Positions 5,016-11,719 of a DNA stretch of 11,719 nucleotides are shown one piece after another (positions within the stretch are counted from its first letter, which is position 1; every line of letters begins with the position of its first letter). This DNA comes from DASYSA01 sp036003885. Lineage in GTDB: Bacteria > Acidobacteriota > Blastocatellia > UBA7656. Position numbers and translations under genes: made by a program. Below the pieces are notes generated by a model, which worked only from the letters and a program-made list of their open reading frames with translations, had not been told where the DNA came from and did not search any database. The stretch spans positions 1 through 11,719 of the forward strand of contig DASYSA010000141.1 in assembly GCA_036003885.1 (NCBI GenBank). Reading direction: 5' to 3'.

Positions 5016-6629
5016 TTGATAGACAATACCGCTAGTACCCTGCCTTCGCCACAAAACAACAGAACCTTCAGAGTCACCGAGGGCGTAATCCTGTTCTCGC
5101 TGGTGACTTATGCCATTTTTGCTCCCCATTCGATTGCCGTCACACAGGCAGCGTTCTTAATCGGGCTGGTCGCATGGGGCATTCAGCTGGTCGCAGCTGG
5201 AAAACTCAGTCAGCCGAGGACGCCGATAGATATCGCTATCTTCGGGTTCTTCGCCTGCTGCGTGCTCTCGTCATTTCTCTCTTACGACCCGCTGGTGAGC
5301 GTCAAGGGACTGAAGAGTCCGGCCTTCTTTTTCGCATTCTATTTCGTCAGCAATAAGGTCTCGAGTCTGCGGATGGCCAGGTTCCTGGCCTTTGCGATTG
5401 TGGCGTCGTGCCTGATAAACGTAGCCTACAGCGCGGGGCAGATTGCAGTCGGGCGAGGGCTTCGAATCGACGCCATAAGTGCAGATGGGCCGTTCGACCG
5501 GGCCGGACTTCAGATCGGAGACGTTATTGTCGAAGCGGATGGGCAAAAGGTTAAGAGCATCGAGAGTCTCTCTCAGCTCGCCGATTCCCAACGCGGTCGC
5601 ATTGAGATCAAATATCAGCGAAATGAGTTGCTCAGCGAGGCGACCGTCTCGCGACGCGCAATCCGCAAGGCGGATGAAACCGGCATAGCGCGGTTGGGCA
5701 TTGCGGTTTCGCCCGGGCGCAACTTTCGGATCACCGGACTCTACAGCCACTACGAGACATACGCTGAAGTGCTTCAGTTGATTGCGGCGTTGGCGATCGG
5801 CTTGCTGATAGCGCATCCGAACAAGAAGTCGGGGACAGCTAAATTCCTGGCCGTTTCCATCGTACTGCTCACAGCCACGCTGCTGCTCACCTCAACGCGA
5901 GCGGCGATGATCGGACTGGCAGCGGCGGCCGCCGCGATGGCTCTTGCAAGCTCCCGGCGCCGCACCCTCGCTCTCGCCACTCTCGCCATTTTCATCGTGG
6001 CCCCCGTGGCAATGCTTGCCATCGAGCGCACCCGCGGCCCAATCCTGTTCGACCCGCAGGAAGGCAGCACGACCTATCGTCTGGAAGTGTGGCGCGAGGC
6101 GCTCGGTCTGATCAAGGACCATCCTCTGCTTGGCATAGGCAAGGGCAGCGAAGCAAAGCTGAAAGAGAAGCTCGGCCTGTACGATGATGGCCGCCTGCCG
6201 CCCGGCCACTTTCACTCGACTCCGATTCAGATCGCCACCTGGTGGGGATTGCCGGCCCTGGTGTTCTACTTTTCAGTCATGGCCATCTTCATTGCCGAGG
6301 CCTGGAGACTAACCAGGAAACTAAAGGCTGAGAACCGGCTTGAGGCGTGGGGAATCTCAATCGGCGTGCTGGGAGCTCTTGTCGCTTTCAACGTCAGTTC
6401 GCTGGTCCATTTCAACTTCGGCGACGGCGAAGTAGTTATGATGTTCTGGCTCCTGACAGGACTTCTCTTCGCTGTGCGCCGGATCGTGATCCAGGAATCA
6501 GATTCGAAGAGAGCAGAACAAAGCCCACCGCAAGCGTCAATAGAACATTCACAAACAGATCAACACCAAGAACTAAGAGCAGCCTCTGAGTCGAGCGCCC
6601 TGGTAGCAAGGGCAAAACAGAATTTGTGA
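5016..6629 (+). CDS. O-antigen ligase/polymerase-type membrane protein with embedded PDZ domain
   Basis: A 537-aa polytopic membrane protein. Hydrophobic segments cover about 23-60, 70-90, 102-145, 250-300, 303-335, 403-428, 445-465 and 474-492. The Wzy/WaaL core is seen in TSTRAAMIG (292-300), EGSTTYRLEVWREALGLIKDHPLLGIG (349-375) and GHFHSTPIQIATWWGLP (397-413). Such proteins transfer or polymerise undecaprenyl-linked glycans on the periplasmic side of the inner membrane. Between two membrane segments, residues about 148-213 (DGPFDRAGLQIGDVIVEADG) form a PDZ domain. It comes just before a GLYSHYETYAEVL motif that matches the usual G-F-x-H-x-n-t-y-A loop start. The start is TTG at 5016, with AGAGG about 10 nt upstream and an in-frame stop at 5007. 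The polar tail (495-537) lies antisense to the end of the GT87 gene. The family is convincing; ligase versus polymerase is undecided. Confidence 0.88.
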   Translation: MIDNTASTLPSPQNNRTFRVTEGVILFSLVTYAIFAPHSIAVTQAAFLIGLVAWGIQLVAAGKLSQPRTPIDIAIFGFFACCVLSSFLSYDPLVSVKGLKSPAFFFAFYFVSNKVSSLRMARFLAFAIVASCLINVAYSAGQIAVGRGLRIDAISADGPFDRAGLQIGDVIVEADGQKVKSIESLSQLADSQRGRIEIKYQRNELLSEATVSRRAIRKADETGIARLGIAVSPGRNFRITGLYSHYETYAEVLQLIAALAIGLLIAHPNKKSGTAKFLAVSIVLLTATLLLTSTRAAMIGLAAAAAAMALASSRRRTLALATLAIFIVAPVAMLAIERTRGPILFDPQEGSTTYRLEVWREALGLIKDHPLLGIGKGSEAKLKEKLGLYDDGRLPPGHFHSTPIQIATWWGLPALVFYFSVMAIFIAEAWRLTRKLKAENRLEAWGISIGVLGALVAFNVSSLVHFNFGDGEVVMMFWLLTGLLFAVRRIVIQESDSKRAEQSPPQASIEHSQTDQHQELRAASESSALVARAKQNL

Positions 6630-7824
6630 CTGCGACCACCACCAGGGCCCACCGGCCGAATCGAGCCGCCGCCGAATCGTTGGCAAACGCAAAGCCCGCA
6701 AGGCAAACAACCGGCCACAGGAGCGCGATAAAGTAGATCTTCGAAGTCAGCGGCCCGACCAGCAACATCAAGCAGATCATCAGTCCGACCTCGAGAGGCT
6801 GCAGCCCAAAGTTCCGACCACTATCCGGGTCACCGTCGTCTTTCACCCGAGGAGGCTGCCGAGTCGCTGCGTTCCTGGTGTTCCGAGAGCGCCTCCATAT
6901 CACCACCAAACCTGACACGAAGCTGATGCCAGCTAGCGCCATCCATATCTGGGCTACTCGGTTAGATGATAGCGCCACCAGGTTGACCGAGGGATAGCGG
7001 AGATCGCCATCAATCCTCTGCGAATAGTCGACCTGCGAAAAATACCTGCGCAGCCCTCCCTTGAGAGAGAGGTCAATCGGGCCGTTCGCTTCATGAAATT
7101 CCGGTTCGGCCACTACGTGGAGCGCCCAGCTCTTGAGCAGGTCGATGTTTCTTTCGAAACCGAAATACGCGGCCGGCGCGAGATTCAGACCCACGAGCAG
7201 CAGCCCGACCATCGCCAGGAAACTCCACTTTCTCTTCAATGCGAAATAAGGAAGCAACAAAATCGGGACGAGCTTGATCGTGATCGATAGCGACATCAAC
7301 AGCGCAGCCGCGAAGTTCCGCTCGGTGAAGATCATATAAACTGACGCAAACATCAGGAAGACCGCCAGCAAATGGGCATTGCCATAATGAAGGATCATGA
7401 CAAAGTACTGAGCGACTATGAGCGTGGAGATTATCAGGATCTTTAGCCGTGATCCGGTTCCGTCGACGAGGCGGCTTACAACCCACACGCAGCCTGCGAT
7501 CTCAACGATAGAGGCCAGGTACCAGAGGTACGCCGCTATTGAGTACGGCAACATCCACAGCGGCAGCAGCGCTACAAGGAAGAGCGGCGGGTAGCGATAG
7601 TCCATGACCGGACCGCGAGCGAAATCGGGCGAGTACAGATCAGTGCGGCCTTGCAGCAGCGACTGCCCCGCTGCGTAATAAACGGGAAAATCGATCAGAT
7701 TGCGGGTGAAGGCAAAACCGATGAGAACGGTTGCGACGACTACCAGTAACATCAGACTCACGCGGCGCGGGGTCCATCGTGAGCGCGTCTCAGAACCGGC
7801 AATTGTCTCGCTCTTATCACTCAC
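6436..7824 (-). CDS. GT87 (DUF2029-type) polyprenol-phosphate-mannose-dependent glycosyltransferase
   Basis: A 462-aa integral membrane GT-C glycosyltransferase. Family marks: DFPVYYAAGQSLLQGRTDLY (residues 45-64) on the first periplasmic loop, with D45 as likely catalytic Asp, then RYPPLFLVALLPLWMLP (77-93). About ten hydrophobic segments follow, ending with one at about 415-442. Members move a sugar, often mannose, from a polyprenyl phosphate carrier to a glycan or lipid outside the cytoplasm; the substrate here is unknown. The start is GTG at 7824 and its ribosome-binding site is weak. An alternative is M25, but that would leave little in front of the first membrane segment. It converges on the ligase-like gene and overlaps its 3' end by 194 nt. 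Both would act on lipid-linked sugars at the same membrane face, so a shared envelope-glycan role is likely though not shown. Confidence 0.88.
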   Translation of the reverse strand: MSDKSETIAGSETRSRWTPRRVSLMLLVVVATVLIGFAFTRNLIDFPVYYAAGQSLLQGRTDLYSPDFARGPVMDYRYPPLFLVALLPLWMLPYSIAAYLWYLASIVEIAGCVWVVSRLVDGTGSRLKILIISTLIVAQYFVMILHYGNAHLLAVFLMFASVYMIFTERNFAAALLMSLSITIKLVPILLLPYFALKRKWSFLAMVGLLLVGLNLAPAAYFGFERNIDLLKSWALHVVAEPEFHEANGPIDLSLKGGLRRYFSQVDYSQRIDGDLRYPSVNLVALSSNRVAQIWMALAGISFVSGLVVIWRRSRNTRNAATRQPPRVKDDGDPDSGRNFGLQPLEVGLMICLMLLVGPLTSKIYFIALLWPVVCLAGFAFANDSAAARFGRWALVVVAVTNSVLPLLPGRSTQRLLLVLGVDLFVNVLLTLAVGFVLLSSNLIPGSRSGAQRREVLSGARTS

Positions 7825-7924
7825 TTTTCACGCTGAAGACCAGGCACCGGCGGCGTGAACGGTTTTTCGCCACCTCGGCACAACACACCCGCAGCAGCAC
7901 GGCTTTGCATTCTTTCGGAGTCTT

Positions 7925-7944
7925 TGTGTCTGGTTGTGTCTGGT
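7925..7944. repeat. 10-bp perfect tandem duplication TGTGTCTGGT
   Basis: Two exact adjacent copies of TGTGTCTGGT, 100 nt upstream of the GT87 start. It could be a pair of protein-binding half sites one helical turn apart, or a simple slippage duplication. Confidence 0.7.
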
Positions 7945-8049
7945 TTCACACTGCACGAGGCCGCCTGACATCTTTGAGCGCCGCATTCTATCACGACCCG
8001 CTCACGGGGCAACAAAGATGAAAGCTCTCTGCGCTCATACCGGAGTGCA

Positions 8050-8066
8050 CAACCCCAACGGGGTTG
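8050..8066. repeat. REP-like hairpin CAACCCC-AAC-GGGGTTG
   Basis: A perfect 7-bp stem with a 3-nt AAC loop. There is no U-tract on either side, so it is not a typical terminator. The compact GC-rich form resembles bacterial REP-type elements or a structured 5' leader for the gene at 8146. Confidence 0.6.
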
Positions 8067-8145
8067 CTAGATCACTGTCGTAGGGAGTATTAGTGAATAT
8101 GACCTCGGTGGTGAACATTCGTACCAATAAAGTGAGTTCGTAGAG

Positions 8146-8595
8146 ATGGCCGCACGCAAAGCGACGGCAAAAGTGGATCCCGAACTGGAACGGCAGATCA
8201 ATTCCGCGTCGGCCGAGGCAAAAACGGTTGAAGCTGTCCTGATGTTGAGGCAAAGCCCGCTCCAGATCGCGGCTAATGCTCAGGGCGCCACGGCAATGGT
8301 TGAAAAGGTCTTGAAGAGGGTCAAGGAAAAAGCAGGCACGGAAGCAAAGCAAGTAAATATCTTCCAGAACCTGGGAATGTTCATCGTAGAGGCTGAGCCG
8401 AGCTTCTTGCGAGAGCTCGTGGCGCAGCCGGAAATTGCCTCAGCTGTGGCCAACAACCAGCCCGGCGAGGCAATGGCGCCGCCGCCGGTAACAAAGCCCG
8501 CTACAAAAACACCCACCGGCCCGAAGGCCGGCTCTGTAAAGCGAGCCGGCCAGCGAGTCAGAGCGCGAACAGCAACCGCGAAGGTGCGAAAATAG
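8146..8595 (+). CDS. Free-standing subtilisin-propeptide (I9-like) protein with basic tail
   Basis: A 149-aa protein. Residues about 12-105 resemble the front part of the subtilase encoded next door. QINSASAEAKTVEAVLMLRQ (18-37) lines up with QINQQLKETGVAQVLVVLKP, and VNIFQNLGMF (70-79) lines up with VHIYPNLGLM (104-113 of the subtilase), each followed by a similar helix. Subtilisin propeptides fold their protease and inhibit it, and stand-alone I9 inhibitors exist. Inhibition or chaperoning of the neighbouring subtilase in trans is therefore my inference. Residues about 110-149 are Pro/Lys/Arg/Ala-rich and probably disordered. There is no signal peptide. The gene ends 43 nt from the convergent subtilase stop, with no hairpin in between. 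The ATG at 8146 has only a weak ribosome-binding site (GTGAG about 9 nt upstream). Confidence 0.75.
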   Translation: MAARKATAKVDPELERQINSASAEAKTVEAVLMLRQSPLQIAANAQGATAMVEKVLKRVKEKAGTEAKQVNIFQNLGMFIVEAEPSFLRELVAQPEIASAVANNQPGEAMAPPPVTKPATKTPTGPKAGSVKRAGQRVRARTATAKVRK

Positions 8596-8638
8596 CACGC
8601 GTCGGTATTTTGATTACCCTCGCAAACTGAGTTCGTGT

Positions 8639-10084
8639 CTATTTCGTCTTCTTCGGGCTGCTCTTTTTCTTTGTTACTTTCTTCCTGACCTTGCGCGCGG
8701 GACTCGCGGCCTTTTTCGCTGTCTTTGCCGATTTCGGCTTCGTACCCAGAGTATTTCCGGTGAGTTCCTTGAACGCTCTTGCCGCATCGGGTATCCCGCG
8801 GTTACCCCTGTCTTTACTCATACTCCGGCCGAGCTTACAGGAATTGAAGATCGCTTTCTCAACATCGTCGATGGAGGCGGTGGGCTTCGCTTCAAACAAT
8901 AGCGCGGCGAGTCCGGCTATATGAGGTGTTGCCATCGAAGTTCCGTCCATCGATTGAAACCCGCCACCCGGCCTCGCCGAAATCACATTGACGCCAGGAG
9001 CGGCAAGATCCGGAACTATCGGCTCGACTTTTCGCTTGAAGCGCTGGCTGGACGAAAACTGCGCTATCAGGCTTTGGTCGTCTATTGCGCCTACCGAGAG
9101 AGCCTCGGCGTAATTGCCGGGTGATCGGCTTCGCCCGGGACCCTCGTTGCCCACCGCCATGACCGGGAGAACGTTTCGTGCCCGCAGTATCTGAGTGATC
9201 GGCAGGAACTCTTCCAGCAAGCCGGGCAAGCCAAGCGACATGCTGAGAACGCTCACACCCTGGGTCAGCGCCCAGTCCATTCCGCCCAGGACTCGAGCTA
9301 TCACGTTGCCGCCTTCAATCACCAGGGCGCTGGCCAGCTCTGCCTTAGGGGCGACTCCAACTGCTCTGCCCTGCACGGGGCGACCTGCGATGGTGGCTGC
9401 GGTGTGAGTTCCATGCTGCCCGGTATCGTGCGCGGCAGGGCTTGGCTTCACGAGCCGCCCGAAGGAATCGAACTCGGCGAAGCTGGCGATGGCGGTCTTC
9501 AACGCCGGATGCTTGCCGTCCACGCCGGTATCGAGGTGGGCAACTCGGACACCTTTGCCTGAGAGACCTTCCGCCCAGAGTTTCGTGACGCCAAGGAACT
9601 CAATGCCCCAGGTGACCTTCGTCTGCATCGTAGCCGCCGCCACTCGCACTGGCTTTATCAGACTCAACTGTGGAGCGCCGCCGACGGACGCCACGCGATC
9701 ATCGGATTTCAGTCCCGCCAACCCGTCGCGGTTAACGGTCCCGAGCATGAGCCCGAGGTTCGGATAGATGTGCACAGGGGGCGGCGGAGCCTGTTTCCTT
9801 CGAGGGCTGCTTCCCAGAGATGCCGCCGGACTGAAGCTCAGTCCTGCGTCAGCGATCTGGCTGTTCAGGCTCAAGTGCGATTGCACGAAGTAGTCTTCGA
9901 GACCGGAAAGTGGAGATGCAGCAGAACGGGAAGTCAAGGCTAACGCCCCGACCGAGGCAGCCCCACCCATTGACGCAGCGCCTCCTGCCCGTGCTGCACC
10001 TGCCCCCCCTGCGAGTGGCTTCAAAACCACGAGGACCTGAGCAACTCCGGTCTCTTTCAACTGCTGGTTGATCTGTGTAGACAT
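8639..10084 (-). CDS. Subtilase (S8 family serine protease) with N-terminal propeptide and lysine-rich tail
   Basis: A 481-aa subtilisin-like protease with an intact catalytic set: D185 in VAHLDTGVDG, H224 in QHGTHTAA, oxyanion N313 in AVGNEGPG and S383 in DGTSMATPHIAGLAALL. Residues 1-25 and about 100-145 form a propeptide-like region, split by a Gly/Ala/Ser-rich insert (24-60). The protease domain spans about 158-440. Residues 447-481 are a Lys/Ala/Pro-rich tail resembling eukaryotic H1 or bacterial histone-like tails. No signal peptide is seen (the N-terminus MSTQINQQLKE is polar), so it is probably cytoplasmic or exported by another route. The ATG at 10084 is preceded by purine-rich GAGAGGAG and AAGAAGAG. 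It is downstream of, and in the same direction as, the phosphoesterase (139-nt gap with a heptamer hairpin), and convergent with its propeptide-like paralogue. Confidence 0.93.
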   Translation of the reverse strand: MSTQINQQLKETGVAQVLVVLKPLAGGAGAARAGGAASMGGAASVGALALTSRSAASPLSGLEDYFVQSHLSLNSQIADAGLSFSPAASLGSSPRRKQAPPPPVHIYPNLGLMLGTVNRDGLAGLKSDDRVASVGGAPQLSLIKPVRVAAATMQTKVTWGIEFLGVTKLWAEGLSGKGVRVAHLDTGVDGKHPALKTAIASFAEFDSFGRLVKPSPAAHDTGQHGTHTAATIAGRPVQGRAVGVAPKAELASALVIEGGNVIARVLGGMDWALTQGVSVLSMSLGLPGLLEEFLPITQILRARNVLPVMAVGNEGPGRSRSPGNYAEALSVGAIDDQSLIAQFSSSQRFKRKVEPIVPDLAAPGVNVISARPGGGFQSMDGTSMATPHIAGLAALLFEAKPTASIDDVEKAIFNSCKLGRSMSKDRGNRGIPDAARAFKELTGNTLGTKPKSAKTAKKAASPARKVRKKVTKKKSSPKKTK

Positions 10085-10116
10085 GTCTCTTCTTTTCTCC
10101 TCTCAGCAAACGATAA

Positions 10117-10220
10117 GAAATGCGAAATGCGAATTTCGAAATGCGAATTTGCGCTCAATTCTCAATCCGCATTCTTCAAACCTCAGAGTCCGCATTTCGC
10201 ACTTCGCATTTTCGCATTTC
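10117..10220. repeat. Inverted pair of heptamer arrays (GAAATGC/GAATTTC type)
   Basis: The left arm reads GAAATGC, GAAATGC, GAATTTC, GAAATGC, GAATTTG from 10117 to 10151. The right arm reads GCATTTC, GCACTTC, GCATTTT and CGCATTTCC at 10192-10221. Positions 10117-10131 pair with 10191-10205 at 14 of 15 bases. The array fills the 139-nt gap between the phosphoesterase stop (10224) and the subtilase ribosome-binding region. If the two genes are cotranscribed it would form an intercistronic hairpin. Confidence 0.87.
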
Positions 10221-10223
10221 CTC

Positions 10224-11603
10224 TTACGGCCAGGTCTCTTCGAAGCCCACCTTGCCGTCTTGATCTATGTAGCTGATCTTGACCGTCGCCCCTTCAATGT
10301 CGAGCAATGCGAAGGTGTGATTGCCCTTGTAGTCCTTGACGTTCGACTGGGGGCGATCATCAATCCATTCGACGGGCACTCGCGGCTGAATCGTTGGTGG
10401 GTTATAAGGGAAACACCCATTTCCCACGCACCTCGCTTTGACTCCCAAGTTCTCCTCGTAGACGACGCAGAGATGTTCGTGACCCCAGATCCAGCCATAG
10501 ATCTGCTTAGCCGCTAGAAACGGCTGCACCCTGCTCAGGAGGTTGTCTGCATTCGTGTCTTCGTAAGCGGAAAAGAGCTGGTGGTGTGTGAGCAAGACGT
10601 TTTTGGGGCCCCCGACATTCAATTGGGCTTTGAGCCAGTCCACCTGCTCTCGATTCAGATCGTGGTCCACATATCCGGTGTCCAGCCCGATGAAGCGCCA
10701 GTTCTTGTTTCCGAGGCTGAAGTAGCTGGCAGGCTGCTTGAACTTTTTGAGAGTGGTGTCGAAGTAGCCATAACCCCCGCTGTACATCTCGTGATTTGAA
10801 TTGAGCGCGAAGGACGACCCCGACGCTTTTGGCGTGGGCCAAAAAGCAAAAAAGCGATCCTCGACCTCTTTCGGTGTGCCTGCGTAGTACACATCGCCGA
10901 GGTGGATAAGGTGATCGGGAAGAGGGTCGAGGTTTTGGATCTGCCGGGCTACCGCCTGCGCCGCGGCATTCCCTCCGCCCCAATCGCCGACGATTGCGAT
11001 CCTGGCATTTTCGGCTAGCGGGAAACGGAAGTCTGTCACCGATGTGTGCTTGATGAACTTGCGTTTTCCCTTGAAGAGCAGCTTTGCCTTCTCCCACACG
11101 ACTTCAATCCACCTGGGGTCGAGGTTGTCGAATTGTTCAAGGGCCGCGCTCCCGGCGGTTCTCTTGCCGCGTCGGGTGGGCGGCGTCTTTGCGAGGAAGG
11201 CTTCGAACTTCGCCTCGGGCTTGCGCTTCCTCGCAGCCTTGCCCGCCTTCGTGCTCATTACTGCGGATCCCTTTTTCCCAACCGATCCGTCGAGGTACTC
11301 ATCCATGGCCGCCTGAAACACGGCCAGGGTCCGATCTCTGGGCGCATACCAGGAATCGACCGCGCGTTGGTTCCGAGCGAACCCCGTCGCAGCAGCAAGG
11401 ACCTCCTGATCCCTCGCTCGGTCGTAACTTCGTTTCAGTGAATCGATGAGCTTATCGCGATTCTCAGGCCACTTGGCTTCGCTCTTGAGTGAGAGCGACG
11501 CGAGGCCGGCCTTCCTCGACTTCGGATTGTCCTCGCCTAACTGACGCATTGTGCCTTTGAGCAGTCTCAACACTGTTTCACGATCGCCTGTGATCTTATG
11601 CAT
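10224..11603 (-). CDS. Calcineurin-like metallophosphoesterase with helical N-terminal extension
   Basis: A 459-aa protein. The C-terminal two-thirds is a metallophosphoesterase with its dimetal ligands in order: GDWG (D207), GDVYYAG (D237), NHE (N270, H271; Ser replaces the usual Gly before it), THHQ (H340) and GHEH (H375, H377). The IAIVGDWG, HLIHLGDVYYAG and FALNSNHEMYSGGYGYF block fits a purple-acid-phosphatase-like subgroup; the substrate is unknown. Residues 1-105 are helical and charged and I cannot assign them. They may be a sensing or interaction module. Residues 107-150 are a Lys/Arg/Ala/Pro-rich linker like the tails of the two following proteins. There is no signal peptide. The ATG at 11603 has GAGAGG 8 nt upstream. 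It is probably first in a transcription unit with the subtilase. Confidence 0.9.
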   Translation of the reverse strand: MHKITGDRETVLRLLKGTMRQLGEDNPKSRKAGLASLSLKSEAKWPENRDKLIDSLKRSYDRARDQEVLAAATGFARNQRAVDSWYAPRDRTLAVFQAAMDEYLDGSVGKKGSAVMSTKAGKAARKRKPEAKFEAFLAKTPPTRRGKRTAGSAALEQFDNLDPRWIEVVWEKAKLLFKGKRKFIKHTSVTDFRFPLAENARIAIVGDWGGGNAAAQAVARQIQNLDPLPDHLIHLGDVYYAGTPKEVEDRFFAFWPTPKASGSSFALNSNHEMYSGGYGYFDTTLKKFKQPASYFSLGNKNWRFIGLDTGYVDHDLNREQVDWLKAQLNVGGPKNVLLTHHQLFSAYEDTNADNLLSRVQPFLAAKQIYGWIWGHEHLCVVYEENLGVKARCVGNGCFPYNPPTIQPRVPVEWIDDRPQSNVKDYKGNHTFALLDIEGATVKISYIDQDGKVGFEETWP

Positions 11604-11719
11604 AAGATGAACCTCTCATTTGTAATCTCTACGGCCGCAACGACTCGAGACGTTCACACTAAATGTGTATGGATCTATCGCGCATTCTGCTATCGACTCG
11701 GGTTTGAAAGGGCAGTCTA
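11604..11719. other. Upstream region of the phosphoesterase gene, window edge
   Basis: Contains the GAGAGG ribosome-binding site (about 11612-11617, minus strand) and a small dyad ACAC-TAAAT-GTGT at 11656-11668 that could be an operator half-site pair. I found no convincing -35/-10 pair and no gene. Confidence 0.4.

Larger units (their letters stand above)
7825..8145. other. 321-nt divergent intergenic region
   Basis: This gap separates the start of the GT87 gene (minus) from the start of the propeptide-like gene (plus), so it must hold promoters for both. I see a 10-bp tandem repeat and a 7-bp hairpin (listed separately), and no convincing gene: the short frames here lack family features and good starts. 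No strong -35/-10 pair stood out in either direction. No heptamer array is present, unlike most other gaps. Confidence 0.6.

Noticed and set aside
5271..5816. Minus-strand 181-aa frame inside the ligase-like gene
   Set aside because: Antisense to the PDZ and membrane segments of a clearly coding frame; no recognisable domain or start context.
8596..8638. Bidirectional terminator between the convergent propeptide-like and subtilase genes
   Set aside because: No stem-loop with a U-tract is visible in the 43-nt gap.
10068..10517. Plus-strand 149-aa frame over the GAAATGC array
   Set aside because: It translates the heptamer repeats and then runs antisense to the phosphoesterase C-terminus; no family features.
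10507..11097. Minus-strand 196-aa frame within the phosphoesterase
   Set aside because: A shifted frame of the same strand, biased to Arg/Pro/Gly; the phosphoesterase frame holds all catalytic motifs.

Overview
The window looks like a chromosomal stretch of a free-living, probably Gram-negative bacterium. Acidobacteriota (Blastocatellia-like) is the best guess. That inference rests on the protein style (uncharacterised two-domain proteins, a glutaminyl-cyclase-type M28 lipoprotein, GT87 and O-antigen-ligase membrane proteins) and on many intergenic heptanucleotide arrays. No rRNA, tRNA, CRISPR array, transposase or phage gene is visible, so the taxonomy is inference.

Layout. (1) 1-1894: an uncharacterised two-domain protein (minus) diverges from a stand-alone Lon N-terminal-domain protein (plus). 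Both starts lack a Shine-Dalgarno and both have a promoter-like box just before the ATG. (2) 1933-4710, all minus: an 82-aa protein, a 111-aa protein, an M28 peptidase/glutaminyl-cyclase-like lipoprotein and an isopropylmalate-dehydrogenase-family enzyme. The last two are separated by only 10 nt and are almost certainly cotranscribed. (3) 5016-7824: an O-antigen-ligase/polymerase-type membrane protein with an embedded PDZ domain (plus) converges on a GT87 glycosyltransferase (minus), and their 3' ends overlap by 194 nt. (4) 8146-11603: a small protein that looks like a free-standing subtilisin propeptide (plus) converges on a subtilase (minus). Upstream of the subtilase in the same direction lies a calcineurin-like metallophosphoesterase. 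All three products lack a recognisable signal peptide and carry a Lys/Arg/Ala/Pro-rich basic segment.

Two things stand out. First, at least six intergenic gaps hold arrays of 7-bp units. Five of them are inverted pairs that can fold into hairpins; each locus uses its own heptamer, and the arrays stop within a few bases of gene ends. Second, the propeptide-like protein, subtilase and phosphoesterase form a plausible but undescribed cytoplasmic cassette in which the small protein could inhibit or help fold the protease in trans. Both readings come from the sequence alone; no search was run.
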